Part shown: piece after piece, positions 52,354 through 61,136 of the stretch
Layout of the letters: each line of letters starts with the position of its first letter
Numbering within the stretch: the stretch's first letter is position 1
From: Leptolinea tardivitalis
Lineage (GTDB): Bacteria; Chloroflexota; Anaerolineae; Anaerolineales; Anaerolineaceae
Direction of reading: 5' to 3'
DNA length: 64,000 nucleotides
Assembly: GCF_001050275.1 (NCBI RefSeq)
Contig: NZ_BBYA01000011.1
Span: 124,001 to 188,000 of the forward strand
Notes under the pieces: model-generated
What the model saw: only the letters and a program-made list of their open reading frames with translations
The model's database searches: none
What the model was told of the DNA's origin: nothing
Translations under genes and position numbers: made by a program

Positions 52354-53498
52354 ATTTTGTATTTGTTTGCCCTGAATCTGAAGAATTAAGATGTTCTGTC
52401 GAAAGACGCTGCGTAGCACCGGCCAGGGTGATTAACCGCACCGGTCGTTATTCTGCCGACCTGATCAGCTGGCATGATTTCGCCGTCAATACAACGGAAG
52501 TCAATGATCTGCTCGAAAACAGCGACTATATTATCATTCACCGGGGATTATGGCCTGAACTCCTTCCCCGAATTCAGCATTGGAAAGCCCGTGATAAAAC
52601 CATCATTGCAGATTTTGTGGATGCCTATCAACTGATGAATGAAGATGAACTGGCCGATGTCCATGACATGGAGATTAATGGCGGTCCACAGGCAGGTAAA
52701 GCGGCTGATAACCAGACAGCTTTATTAACACAATTGAAATGGACACTTCAGTCAACTCATGGGGCGACCACACCATCACAACGCCTGTGTGATGATTGGA
52801 ATGCCTATACACGAACCCTGGTGCTTCCTGATTTTCTCGATTTGGAACGTCTGAGTTTGATAGCGCCGCAGTCGCACAAAGGGATTACCCTTGGCTGGAG
52901 GGGCACCGTACGCCGCCTTCAATCCATGAAACAGAGTGGTGTATTAATGGCTCTGGAAGCTTTGTGCCAGATGCGCCCGAATGCCCGCATCATCTTTTCT
53001 GTTGACCATCCAGAAGCGGTAGGGGCATTAAATCTACCCACCGGTCAGGTGGAACTTGTTGATTGGAATTCATCCGGTGGATGGTACCGGCTGCTCAGTC
53101 AGATAGATATTGGCCTAATTCCATATGTAACTGATTTAGAGCAACGGAACTCCTGCAGTGCGATCCTGGAGTACATGGCGTTAAAAATTCCATGGATAGC
53201 GAGCCAGGGTGCTGCTGTATACGATCTGCAGAGCTATGGATGGATTGTGGAAAATACCGCCGAGGGATGGCTAAAGGCGGTTGTAGAGACTGTGGATTAC
53301 CTGGCGGATTATCAGGCGGAAGCATCTGGTGCACCGTATTTGTATGCCCTATCCAGAAGTCTGGAGGAGAATATTCAGACTATTGTAGACACGTATGTGC
53401 GTCTCGGCAGCCTGTATTCCACCCGCCCGCTGGGAGCTCCTCCTTTAAATAACAGCAGCCGGCTGCTGTTGACATCGCAATGGGAAAACGAATTATGA
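52350..53498 (+). CDS. Glycosyltransferase, GT-B/GT1-like
   Basis: 382 residues with GT-B-like organisation. The first half has IIIHRGLWPELLPRIQHW and TTPSQRLCDDWNAYT. The second half has ITLGWRGTVRRLQSMKQSG (donor-side glycine-rich turn) and a donor-site segment QIDIGLIPYVTDLEQRN followed by SCSAILEYMALKIPWIAS, resembling the ExxxKxxEYMA element of family 1/4 enzymes. AAGGAGGG precedes the ATG, which overlaps the upstream stop (ATGA). Substrate unknown. Confidence 0.8.
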   Translation: MNFVFVCPESEELRCSVERRCVAPARVINRTGRYSADLISWHDFAVNTTEVNDLLENSDYIIIHRGLWPELLPRIQHWKARDKTIIADFVDAYQLMNEDELADVHDMEINGGPQAGKAADNQTALLTQLKWTLQSTHGATTPSQRLCDDWNAYTRTLVLPDFLDLERLSLIAPQSHKGITLGWRGTVRRLQSMKQSGVLMALEALCQMRPNARIIFSVDHPEAVGALNLPTGQVELVDWNSSGGWYRLLSQIDIGLIPYVTDLEQRNSCSAILEYMALKIPWIASQGAAVYDLQSYGWIVENTAEGWLKAVVETVDYLADYQAEASGAPYLYALSRSLEENIQTIVDTYVRLGSLYSTRPLGAPPLNNSSRLLLTSQWENEL

Positions 53499-54067
53499 AG
53501 AATCAAGATTATATAGCTACCATGAAACAAATCCAATCATTGATTGATAAACGTGAATGGCAGGCTGCCTGGGAAAAATTATGCATGGCTGATTCGAGAT
53601 TCCCGAATACACCGGCCATCCTCACCGCCATGGGAGACTGTCAAATTCACCTTGAAAAACCGGAAGGCGCTGTTGCCCGGTTTATCCGAGTTACAGAATT
53701 AGAACCCGAATCGGTGGAGGCGTATAACAATCTCGGTGTAGCTTATATGTTTTCCGGTGATTTCCATCAGGCTGAAATTGCCTATCTTCAGGCTTTGCAA
53801 TTCAAGCCCAATCATGAACAAACTGTCAAAAATCTGGCTTTTTTATACTTTCAACAGCAGGACCGATTGGGTGATGCTGCCACATTGCTGGCTGGTATTG
53901 TGAGAAGCAATCCGTCTGATTGTGAAGCCCTGTATCTTATGGGGAAATGTTATGAAATGGGCGGGGATTTGGCTTCTGCCAAACTATGCTTTGAACGTAT
54001 ATTAATGTATCAATCTGATTCCCAAATGGCTATCGATGCCCTTAACCAGCTACAAAGTGTGAATTAA
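53495..54067 (+). CDS. TPR-repeat protein
   Basis: 190 residues, probably entirely TPR repeats, for example LEPESVEAYNNLGVAYMFSG, FHQAEIAYLQALQFKPN and DCEALYLMGKCYEMGG. TPR arrays mediate protein contacts; in sugar-transfer gene sets they often guide the acceptor protein. I chose ATG 53495, overlapping the glycosyltransferase stop by four bases. A longer start at 53480 adds only MGKRI. It is the third gene of a coupled three-gene set. Confidence 0.85.
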   Translation: MKNQDYIATMKQIQSLIDKREWQAAWEKLCMADSRFPNTPAILTAMGDCQIHLEKPEGAVARFIRVTELEPESVEAYNNLGVAYMFSGDFHQAEIAYLQALQFKPNHEQTVKNLAFLYFQQQDRLGDAATLLAGIVRSNPSDCEALYLMGKCYEMGGDLASAKLCFERILMYQSDSQMAIDALNQLQSVN

Positions 54068-54118
54068 TTTTTTCTGCTGGTTTATAATTTAATTAAAATT
54101 AGAAATTAAGGTTAAAAA

Positions 54119-54943
54119 ATGTCGCCCATCCCCCGGATGCATCCTTCACAATCATCAAAAAATGGCAGCGTTGGTACGGCCAAAAGCAATGCTTTTGAGC
54201 CTAAAATGGTCTATGTACCGGCAGGACCTTTTTGGATGGGAAGTTCTGAAGACCATGTGATGCTCCTTGTTCAAAATGAAGATTGGGCGCATGAATGGTA
54301 TGAAGACGGACTCTTCCGTATAGAACAACCCTGTACCCAGGTGATTGGTAAGGAATTTGAGATCGGGATGACCCCCGTTACCAATCTTGAGTATTTTTCG
54401 TTTGTCTGGAAGACCGGCTACAAAGTACCCAAAGGTTGGCAGGGATTTAAATATCCCGAAGGAACGGAATTTCTACCTGTGGTGAATGTTAGTAAAAAGG
54501 ATGCAGAAGCTTACTGTGCCTGGTTAAGTGAAGTTACTGGTAAGCATTACCGACTTCCCACAGAAGGGGAGTGGGAACGGGCGGCATCTGGCACCGACGG
54601 CCGTATCTATCCCTGGGGAGATGATTTTGATCCCTGGCGGTGCAATACACAGGATAGCGGAAAAGGCGGCCCAACTCCGGTTGGATCGTATTCTCCGGCA
54701 GGCGACAGCCCGGTTGGTGCCGTGGATATGGCTGGAAATGTATATGAATGGACCAGCGATCTGCTTCTCCCTTATCCGTACGGAGAAGTTCCGCCGACAC
54801 CGCCAAAAGATCCGAAATACGTAGTTCGTGGTGGGGCGTGGTACTACAGCCATCGGCTGGCGCGCTGCCAGAGCCGCGAAGGTCAAATGGCTGATCATAT
54901 CTCCTTTGCTGTAGGTTTCAGAATAGCCCGATCTTTGGATTGA
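54119..54943 (+). CDS. FGE/SUMF1-fold protein, probably non-catalytic
   Basis: 274 residues with the formylglycine-generating-enzyme fold: FEIGMTPVTNLEYFSFV, VVNVSKKDAEAYCAWLSEVT, YRLPTEGEWERAASG, VDMAGNVYEWTSDL and VVRGGAWYYSHRLAR. Active oxygen-dependent FGEs use a Cys pair five residues apart near the C-terminus; here only the second is kept (ARCQSREG) and the first position is His. It is therefore probably a binding or structural member of the family, not a sulphatase activator. A TATAAT at 54083-54088 in the AT-rich 51-bp gap may be its own -10. AAGG ribosome site. Confidence 0.85.
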   Translation: MSPIPRMHPSQSSKNGSVGTAKSNAFEPKMVYVPAGPFWMGSSEDHVMLLVQNEDWAHEWYEDGLFRIEQPCTQVIGKEFEIGMTPVTNLEYFSFVWKTGYKVPKGWQGFKYPEGTEFLPVVNVSKKDAEAYCAWLSEVTGKHYRLPTEGEWERAASGTDGRIYPWGDDFDPWRCNTQDSGKGGPTPVGSYSPAGDSPVGAVDMAGNVYEWTSDLLLPYPYGEVPPTPPKDPKYVVRGGAWYYSHRLARCQSREGQMADHISFAVGFRIARSLD

Positions 54944-54991
54944 TCTGTGAAGTACGGAAAATGAGACCCGGTGGATTAATCATTCACTGGA

Positions 54992-55975
54992 TCAGTTATT
55001 GTTAAGATTCATTGTGGTGAGCATGGCCGCACCCAGGAGCGTTTCTGTTCCATCGAAAAATGAATGAACCAGCTTGACCCGTTGTTGAAAGAGCGGAGAT
55101 AGGTATTTCTGTGTTGCTTTTATTATCAAAGGATACATAACGTCCCAGGATCGGGTAACGCCGCCTCCCAGTACGATCAACTGTGGATCAATCAACTCAA
55201 CTACATAGCTGATCCCCAACCCAAGTGCATCGATTCCCCGTTCAACGATTTTCACAGCTTGAATATCACCTTCACGACAGGCCTCAAATAAGAGTTGAGC
55301 ATCGATCTTGCCAAGATTATTATTCCCCAGGCGGTACAGTGGACTGTCCATTTCGGCATTCTGGTAGGCTTCAGTTCCGTATTTACTGAACGCCCATCCT
55401 GAGGTGAGAGTTTCAACACAACCATACTTTCCGCAGGCGCATAACGGACCATCCGGTTCAACCGTCATATGGCCGAATTCACCGGCCATGCCCTGTCCTT
55501 TGAAAAGCCGGTTGGAAAGGATCAGTCCAGAACCCACCCCTGTGGATATTTGGATGTAGAGCATATCTGATACGCCTTTACCGGCACCAAATATCCATTC
55601 TCCGATGGCGGCTGCGTTGCCATCGTTTTCCATGTACGTTGGCAAATTGAACAATGATGAAATCTTTTCAGGAAGCGGAAAGTTGTTCCAGTTTTTTACA
55701 TGCATTGATTTCACCACAGATTTGCCATCATCACTGATAATCCCTCCAAAGCTGATACCGATCCCCTTGATTTCTTCTCTGGGTATGGCGCATGAATCCA
55801 AAATTGTCGAACCGGTTTTTACCATCGCCTGAAAACAGGCATCAGCTCCCTGTTCAGCGGGAGCCGGAAGACGGATGAGATTGGATATGGTACCTGTGGC
55901 TGTATTTATCAGACTGGCGGCCAGTTTTGTTCCACCAAAATCAAATGCCAGTGCAAAGTTGGCTGTGTTTGTCAT
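54992..55975 (-). CDS. ROK-family sugar kinase (glucokinase-like)
   Basis: 327 residues. The ATP-binding start is ALAFDFGGTKLAASLI. The ROK signature and zinc-binding CxCGxxGC (CACGKYGC) are present, as is GEFGHMTVEPDG with the His/Glu used in sugar binding. There is no N-terminal DNA-binding helix, so it is a kinase rather than a repressor. It phosphorylates glucose, N-acetylmannosamine or a similar sugar. GAGGTGA ribosome site and a good promoter just upstream. It is convergent with the FGE-fold gene. Confidence 0.92.
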   Translation of the reverse strand: MTNTANFALAFDFGGTKLAASLINTATGTISNLIRLPAPAEQGADACFQAMVKTGSTILDSCAIPREEIKGIGISFGGIISDDGKSVVKSMHVKNWNNFPLPEKISSLFNLPTYMENDGNAAAIGEWIFGAGKGVSDMLYIQISTGVGSGLILSNRLFKGQGMAGEFGHMTVEPDGPLCACGKYGCVETLTSGWAFSKYGTEAYQNAEMDSPLYRLGNNNLGKIDAQLLFEACREGDIQAVKIVERGIDALGLGISYVVELIDPQLIVLGGGVTRSWDVMYPLIIKATQKYLSPLFQQRVKLVHSFFDGTETLLGAAMLTTMNLNNN

Positions 55976-56300
55976 GTTGTCACCTCAATATTGCCCAGTA
56001 TAGATATTTCTAATTAGTTTGTCGAATGGATGATATTGCATACAATGACAAAATAAAATCTTTTTTTCCGGTGTAAATTTCCTGATGTATCGAAATCCTT
56101 TGTTCACACCAAACGTTGGCGATCTTGTATTCCAGAGATATACGGGATTAAAAAAGACTAAAAAAGGAAAATTTTCAGATAAGATTAACAGATTCTTGTG
56201 CTAAATGCTGATAGAGTAATAAAGTTACAATTGTTCGTGAGATGACCAAACAAACCGGAATTTTGAACACTTCTTTTTATAAAAGGTAAGGCGACCTTCT
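55976..56300. other. 325-bp AT-rich divergent spacer, ROK kinase / GT2
   Basis: No coding frame. It holds the minus-strand ROK promoter (annotated separately). On the plus strand TTGTCG-N16-TACAAT (56019-56046) overlaps that promoter and could drive the GT2 gene with a long leader of about 250 bases. A TAAAGTTA at about 56220 resembles a sigma-28 -35, but no matching -10 follows. AAGGTAAGG precedes ATG 56301. Confidence 0.4.
55997..56025 (-). promoter_or_regulatory. Sigma-A promoter for ROK kinase
   Basis: On the minus strand TCGACA (56025-56020), exactly 17 bp, then TATACT (56002-55997); five of six match at each hexamer. The start would be near 55990, about 15 bases before the ATG, leaving just room for the GAGGTGA ribosome site. 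Confidence 0.6.
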
Positions 56301-57944
56301 ATGGCTAAAAACAGAGAGAATACGAGTAATAAATCATCGAGTGGAAACGCCCCCAAAAAAAGTGCATTGAATTCAGGAACTGACAAAGTTCATCCAAAAG
56401 GAATGCCGATAAGCCCTTCTGAAGAGGGAATTTACGAAATCAATACAGATGGGCAGGTGAATACTCCCCCAGAAGAGTCTCTGGAAAAGACCCGGCAAAA
56501 CCGGGTGACAGCCATACTGGGAGACCGGTCAGAGCTTGTGACCCTTTTTGTCCAGGCGTATAACCGGCTTGACAAGACAAAAACATGCCTCGAAAGCATA
56601 TTGAATTACACCAAAGGTATTGATTTTGAATTGATCCTGTTGGATAACGGATCCACGGATGGCACACTGGATTTCTTCAAGCAGGTGCCGTATGACAGGA
56701 AGAAAATCTATCACATATCTCAGAATGTTGGCAGTTTAGCTCCTGCTCCCCATATTGAATGGTCTGGCCGGTATATTGTTTATATTCCTGCTGATACGTA
56801 TGTCACAAAGAACTGGTTGACGAATTTACTCACCTGTGTGCGAAGTGATCCCAAAATCGGTGTGGCGGCTCCAATAATTTTTAATGTGGACCATAATGAA
56901 ACGCCGACTTTTACCTTTTCTTCTTATGAAGAAATGCAGGAAAAAGCGGCAAAACATAATATCTCGGATCCGCGCCTCTGGTATGAGCGTCTCATCATGG
57001 AACCGTCTGGTGGTGTGTACAAACGTGAAGCGCTGGATATTGCCGGAAAGATCAGTGATTATGGTTTCTTCCATTCTAGCTCAGACTATGATCTGGCGTT
57101 TCGTATCCGCCGGGCCGGGTACAAAACCATTCTCTGCCAGGACACGTATGTTCACCACGACCATCCCCGCACGAATCTTCAGGGAAAAGATCTTGAAGAC
57201 CGTTCCAGAGATTTACGGGCGGCCGCACGCGATTTTGAACAAAAGTACTTTGGCATTAATGGCTGGATTGATGGTAGTAACTTTGAAACGATCCTGTTAT
57301 CCACGGTGGATATCGAACAGTACAATGGAAGAAATAAGCTCGAAATTCTGGGGATTGATGTTCGGTGCGGCGCACCCATTCTTGAATTAAAAAATAAACT
57401 GCAAATGGGCGATCATTTTGATACGCGCCTATCTGCATTTACAACCGATCCAAAGTACTGGCTTGACCTGAAAACCATCTGCGTCGGTGAAGTCACCTCA
57501 GACAGGATTGAATACCTGAGTGAGCATTTCACCGATACATTGTTTGATTTTATTTTGCTGGGCAGGCCGATCAATACATATGCGGTTCGGCCTGTTGATT
57601 TATTAAACATCCTTTTGAAAAAAATAAAACCCGATGGGCATCTACTTATAAAATTACGGAATACATTCGATGTGGTCACCACACTCAAATCACTGGGAGC
57701 CAACCTCAATGTTGGTGAAGCCGCAGATTTGCCAGCCTGGCAAATAAATATTGAGGATTTCAACAGACATGTGAATACTCTTGGTTATCAAATCAAGAAA
57801 ATCTCTGTTGAAAATTGGCCAATGGATGCCAATATTCAGGATGTTGTGAAAAGAATAGTGAATTCAGACAGCTTCTCTGACAATAAGAACGAAGTATTAA
57901 CCCGCATACTGACCAGAGATTATGTCCTGAACCTGGCGCGGTAA
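56301..57944 (+). CDS. GT2 glycosyltransferase with methyltransferase-like C-terminal domain (copy A)
   Basis: 547 residues. A polar N-terminal extension (about 1-60) leads to a GT2 domain (about 75-310): LVTLFVQAYNRLDKTKTCLE, LILLDNGSTDGTLDFF, VYIPADTYVTKNWL and DYDLAFRIRRAGYKT. The C-terminal part (about 340-545) has the outline of a class I SAM methyltransferase (LFDFILLGRPINTY, IKPDGHLLIKLRNTF), but the SAM-binding glycine loop is replaced by IDVRCGAPILEL and the acidic ribose ligand is not evident. It has a full-length paralogue at 57991-59640 on the other strand. Probably sugar transfer for flagellin or cell surface. Confidence 0.87.
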   Translation: MAKNRENTSNKSSSGNAPKKSALNSGTDKVHPKGMPISPSEEGIYEINTDGQVNTPPEESLEKTRQNRVTAILGDRSELVTLFVQAYNRLDKTKTCLESILNYTKGIDFELILLDNGSTDGTLDFFKQVPYDRKKIYHISQNVGSLAPAPHIEWSGRYIVYIPADTYVTKNWLTNLLTCVRSDPKIGVAAPIIFNVDHNETPTFTFSSYEEMQEKAAKHNISDPRLWYERLIMEPSGGVYKREALDIAGKISDYGFFHSSSDYDLAFRIRRAGYKTILCQDTYVHHDHPRTNLQGKDLEDRSRDLRAAARDFEQKYFGINGWIDGSNFETILLSTVDIEQYNGRNKLEILGIDVRCGAPILELKNKLQMGDHFDTRLSAFTTDPKYWLDLKTICVGEVTSDRIEYLSEHFTDTLFDFILLGRPINTYAVRPVDLLNILLKKIKPDGHLLIKLRNTFDVVTTLKSLGANLNVGEAADLPAWQINIEDFNRHVNTLGYQIKKISVENWPMDANIQDVVKRIVNSDSFSDNKNEVLTRILTRDYVLNLAR

Positions 57945-57984
57945 AACCGGTCAAACTGATATTGACAATTATTTGGTTTTGGCC

Positions 57985-58009
57985 CGAAGTCTATTTCTTA
58001 CAGACTTCG
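57985..58009. repeat. Inverted repeat between the convergent GT2 copies
   Basis: Perfect 8-bp arms CGAAGTCT/AGACTTCG (57985-57992, 58002-58009) spanning the stop codon of the minus-strand copy. It may stop transcription from either side, but neither side has a T-run, so its function is uncertain. Confidence 0.35.
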
Positions 58010-59640
58010 ATGACATAATCTCGGATTAATGCCCTTGTAAAAGCTTCTTCCGGGTTAATTCCCACGCCTGATGCCATGATTGTTCTTTTTAATACATCCC
58101 GGATATTGCCATCCAATGGCCAATTATCAACCAGAAATTTGCGGGGATAACATCCGGAGTCTTCCATGAGTCTGACAAACTCATCTATATGTACCTGTGC
58201 AAATCTTTCATCTGGATTGGTATTCAAAGTTGAGAGTTGAAGATTGGCACCACACGTCTGGAGGACGGCGAATACATCGTATGAGTTGTGCAACTTTAGT
58301 AACAGACTACCATTTTTGTCTAGTAGCGGCAACAAACTTCGGAAAAGAGCAAATGGATTGGGAAATGCGTTTATTGGTTTGCCCAGTAAAACATAATCAA
58401 AGGTCTGATTTTTGAATTGCGCACTCAGCGTTTCGATGGGATCACAGACAACCTGCCCGTCACAAATTGTATGTAGGTCCAACCAATACCTGGGATCGCT
58501 GGAAAATGCATTTAATTGACAAGTTTTCCCCCCATATTCACGGATTTTATTTTTTAATTCAAGCAGGGGAGTGCCACACAAAACGTCTATTCCAAGAGCA
58601 GAGAGTGGATTCTTTGATGAGATTTTCTCCGGGGAAATCAAAGATATCAGGGAACTTTCAAAATTATTGACATCATCAAATGCATCAATACCGAAATACT
58701 TCTTCCGAAACTCTTTTCTCCCGGTTTCAAAAGATACATTTTTTTCTGTCTGATTTTTCTCCTGTGGATTATTTCGATCATGATCATGGTGGACAAATGT
58801 ATCTTTACATAAGATCAATTTGAATCCGGCCCGGCGAATGCGAAAGGAAAAATCATTATCTGCAAGATAATGGTGAAATCCTGTGTCTCCGAGGCCGCCC
58901 AATTCGAGAGCTTCCCGTCTATACAGACCAACAGCCGGAAAGAGAGCCAGTCTTTCTTGCCAGAGAGCAGGATTCGACGTATTGAAAGCGGCAGCTTTTT
59001 CCTGCATCTCTTCTAGTGTATTGAATTTTAAATCGACTGTTTGCAGGCTGACATTGGATGCCACTGGTGATACCATCCCGATGGTGTCATCACTTTTCAT
59101 GCAGGTGAGCAGATTCTTCAACCAGTTCTTCGTGACATAAACATCGCCCATAATGTAGGCAAGATAACGCCCGGAATAGTGGTTGAAGACGATATTGACA
59201 ATCCCGCCGAGGTTTTTTGTTACCCGGATGATCTTTTTTCGCGGATGGTTAATCGATTTGAAGTAATCCAATGTGCCATCCGTTGATCCATTATCAAACA
59301 GGATGAGTTCATAATCAAAATCATTCGTCCACCGCAATATGGAGTCAATACATATTTTTGTTTTCTCAAGCCTGTTGAACGCCTGCACGGCTATGCTGAC
59401 CATGTCTGCTCGATCTCCCAGAGCCGCGATGACCTTTTCTCTTCTCGCTGTCAACATGTCGTCGTCTGGCTGGGATGGACGGTTATGATCTGTGTTGATG
59501 ATGATGATTTCATTCGATGGGCCTGCCAACTCTCTGACGTGGTTAATTTCACTAATTCCTGCTACTGTCAAATTGGCTGCTGAATCATTCTGTTGAAATT
59601 CTTTTTTATTCGGTGATTTTCTATTTGATAGTTCACTCAT
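57991..59640 (-). CDS. GT2 glycosyltransferase with methyltransferase-like C-terminal domain (copy B)
   Basis: 549 residues, same plan as copy A: polar N-terminus (about 1-75), GT2 domain with MVSIAVQAFNRLEKTKICID, LILFDNGSTDGTLDYF, YIMGDVYVTKNWL and DNDFSFRIRRAGFKL, then a methyltransferase-like tail with LGIDVLCGTPLLELKNKI and FDYVLLGKPINAF. The DxD position reads MGD here and PAD in copy A. The pair is clearly duplicated and now convergent. GGAAGGAGC ribosome site. Likely the last gene of the minus-strand run from 63597. Confidence 0.87.
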   Translation of the reverse strand: MSELSNRKSPNKKEFQQNDSAANLTVAGISEINHVRELAGPSNEIIIINTDHNRPSQPDDDMLTARREKVIAALGDRADMVSIAVQAFNRLEKTKICIDSILRWTNDFDYELILFDNGSTDGTLDYFKSINHPRKKIIRVTKNLGGIVNIVFNHYSGRYLAYIMGDVYVTKNWLKNLLTCMKSDDTIGMVSPVASNVSLQTVDLKFNTLEEMQEKAAAFNTSNPALWQERLALFPAVGLYRREALELGGLGDTGFHHYLADNDFSFRIRRAGFKLILCKDTFVHHDHDRNNPQEKNQTEKNVSFETGRKEFRKKYFGIDAFDDVNNFESSLISLISPEKISSKNPLSALGIDVLCGTPLLELKNKIREYGGKTCQLNAFSSDPRYWLDLHTICDGQVVCDPIETLSAQFKNQTFDYVLLGKPINAFPNPFALFRSLLPLLDKNGSLLLKLHNSYDVFAVLQTCGANLQLSTLNTNPDERFAQVHIDEFVRLMEDSGCYPRKFLVDNWPLDGNIRDVLKRTIMASGVGINPEEAFTRALIRDYVIEVCKK

Positions 59641-59701
59641 TGCATTGCTCCTTCCATGTTCAACAGTGATTCCAGGAATTTACGACACAGGCTGACGATT
59701 T

Positions 59702-61081
59702 TTAATTTGTCTGATTGATCAGTGACAAAATTTCTGAAATATATGGATTTTTATTGATTCGCTGATCTGCATATTTCATTAATGGTTCTGCAGACGATAT
59801 GGCTTCCTTGATTTTTCCCTGTTTCCATTGAGATAGCGCCAGAATGGCTATGGCATTCGGCTCCAGATCACCTTGAGATGCTGCCAGCAGGCTGGTTTTT
59901 TCTGCCTGGGCAAAATTACCAATCGCATAGAAATAATCGGTCATACAAAGCAAAACATACAGCGATTTCGGCGCAATCCGCCAGGCTTCGGCCAGAGCCG
60001 GCCAGGCAGTCTGAAGATCACCCATCTGGATGCACACAGCGGCGAAATTCGTGTAGCGGGTTACATCAAATGGGAATCGGGATATCTCGTTTGCATAGAA
60101 TTGACGGGCTTCCATCAGCTGGCCTGAATTCAAAAAACTTATGCCCTGTTCGGACGTTCGGAAATAATCAACCAGCTCTTGACGGGGATGTATGTCATTC
60201 TGGTTTTCATTTTCGATTGACGGCAATTCAGGAACAGGCACGTGAGCTGCCACTTCATGGAGGATTTGTGGCAGGTCCCCTTCAAAATCATCCGAAGCAG
60301 GCAGGTGTTCTCTGTAATGATTTTGGATAATGCTTTTTATTAACTCTATTGCCCGGTTGTCTTCAACGGTGGAAAACCTGTTGACATTGGCCCAATGATC
60401 TTCTGAGTACTGGATTCCTGCTCCACCTCCCCTCGCCATTTTTATTTTCCATTCTTCTTCAGAGCGGGTAAAGTAATGATTGATATGAATTGAATCGGCA
60501 TGGCAGGGAAATTCTTGTGCATCGACACGCAGTTTTTTCTCATTAACACAATATGCACCTTCCTTAAAGAGGAAGGAATGAGGAGAGATAGGGTAGATCA
60601 CTTTTTCGGGTTGGACGATCATTTTCACGAAACGATTCCGGGAAAATCTTTCAGGGGTTCGTTTTCGATACCCGGCGATCTGTCCGGCAGGTGGACTGTG
60701 TTTGTGACCGTTATCGCCAAAGAAAAGTGAGCTAATGGCGAATCCGCCGTATTGTTCAAAATCTCTTAAGTAAGTACTTAAGAGATTGGGAGTGTGAGGA
60801 ACGATAAACTCGTCTGTATCGAGAAAACCAATCCATTTACTGAGGCGGCCGTATGTCTGAATGCAGTGATCATAGGCATACATCTGCACTACCCGGCCTT
60901 CAATATGGTGGACGGTCACCCAACCCGACTGGATATAAGTTTTAAGTGTATTCTCAACCGGAATGGTACTTTCGTTATCATATATCCAAAAATGCTCAAC
61001 ACCCAGGAGAATATGATAATCAATCCATTCCTGGAGGTAGTTGTTTTCATTTTTTACGATCAGACACAGGGAGAGGTACAT
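59702..61081 (-). CDS. GT92 (DUF23) glycosyltransferase with TPR tail (copy 2)
   Basis: 459 residues. The GT92 domain (about 1-250) has MYLSLCLIVKNENNYLQEW, FWIYDNESTIPVENTL and GFLDTDEFIVPH (the DxD metal site), then INHYFTRSEEEWKIKMARG. The C-terminal part (about 300-455) is TPR-like (FAAVCIQMGDLQTAWPALAE). GT92 enzymes include galactosyltransferases acting on N-glycans or core sugars. Paralogue at 62191-63597. GAGGATAT precedes the ATG. Confidence 0.87.
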   Translation of the reverse strand: MYLSLCLIVKNENNYLQEWIDYHILLGVEHFWIYDNESTIPVENTLKTYIQSGWVTVHHIEGRVVQMYAYDHCIQTYGRLSKWIGFLDTDEFIVPHTPNLLSTYLRDFEQYGGFAISSLFFGDNGHKHSPPAGQIAGYRKRTPERFSRNRFVKMIVQPEKVIYPISPHSFLFKEGAYCVNEKKLRVDAQEFPCHADSIHINHYFTRSEEEWKIKMARGGGAGIQYSEDHWANVNRFSTVEDNRAIELIKSIIQNHYREHLPASDDFEGDLPQILHEVAAHVPVPELPSIENENQNDIHPRQELVDYFRTSEQGISFLNSGQLMEARQFYANEISRFPFDVTRYTNFAAVCIQMGDLQTAWPALAEAWRIAPKSLYVLLCMTDYFYAIGNFAQAEKTSLLAASQGDLEPNAIAILALSQWKQGKIKEAISSAEPLMKYADQRINKNPYISEILSLINQTN

Positions 61082-61136
61082 ATATCCTCATGAAGGGATA
61101 AGGAGTCTTTCACGCGGTGCCTATCAAGAAAGAAAT

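Noticed and set aside
54519-54898. Antisense frames opposite the FGE-fold gene (two on the minus strand)
   Set aside because: Shadow frames of a protein with clear family motifs; no start signals.
56220-56256. TAAAGTTA before the GT2 gene as a sigma-28 promoter
   Set aside because: The sequence at the required distance (GAGATGAC) does not resemble GCCGATAA.
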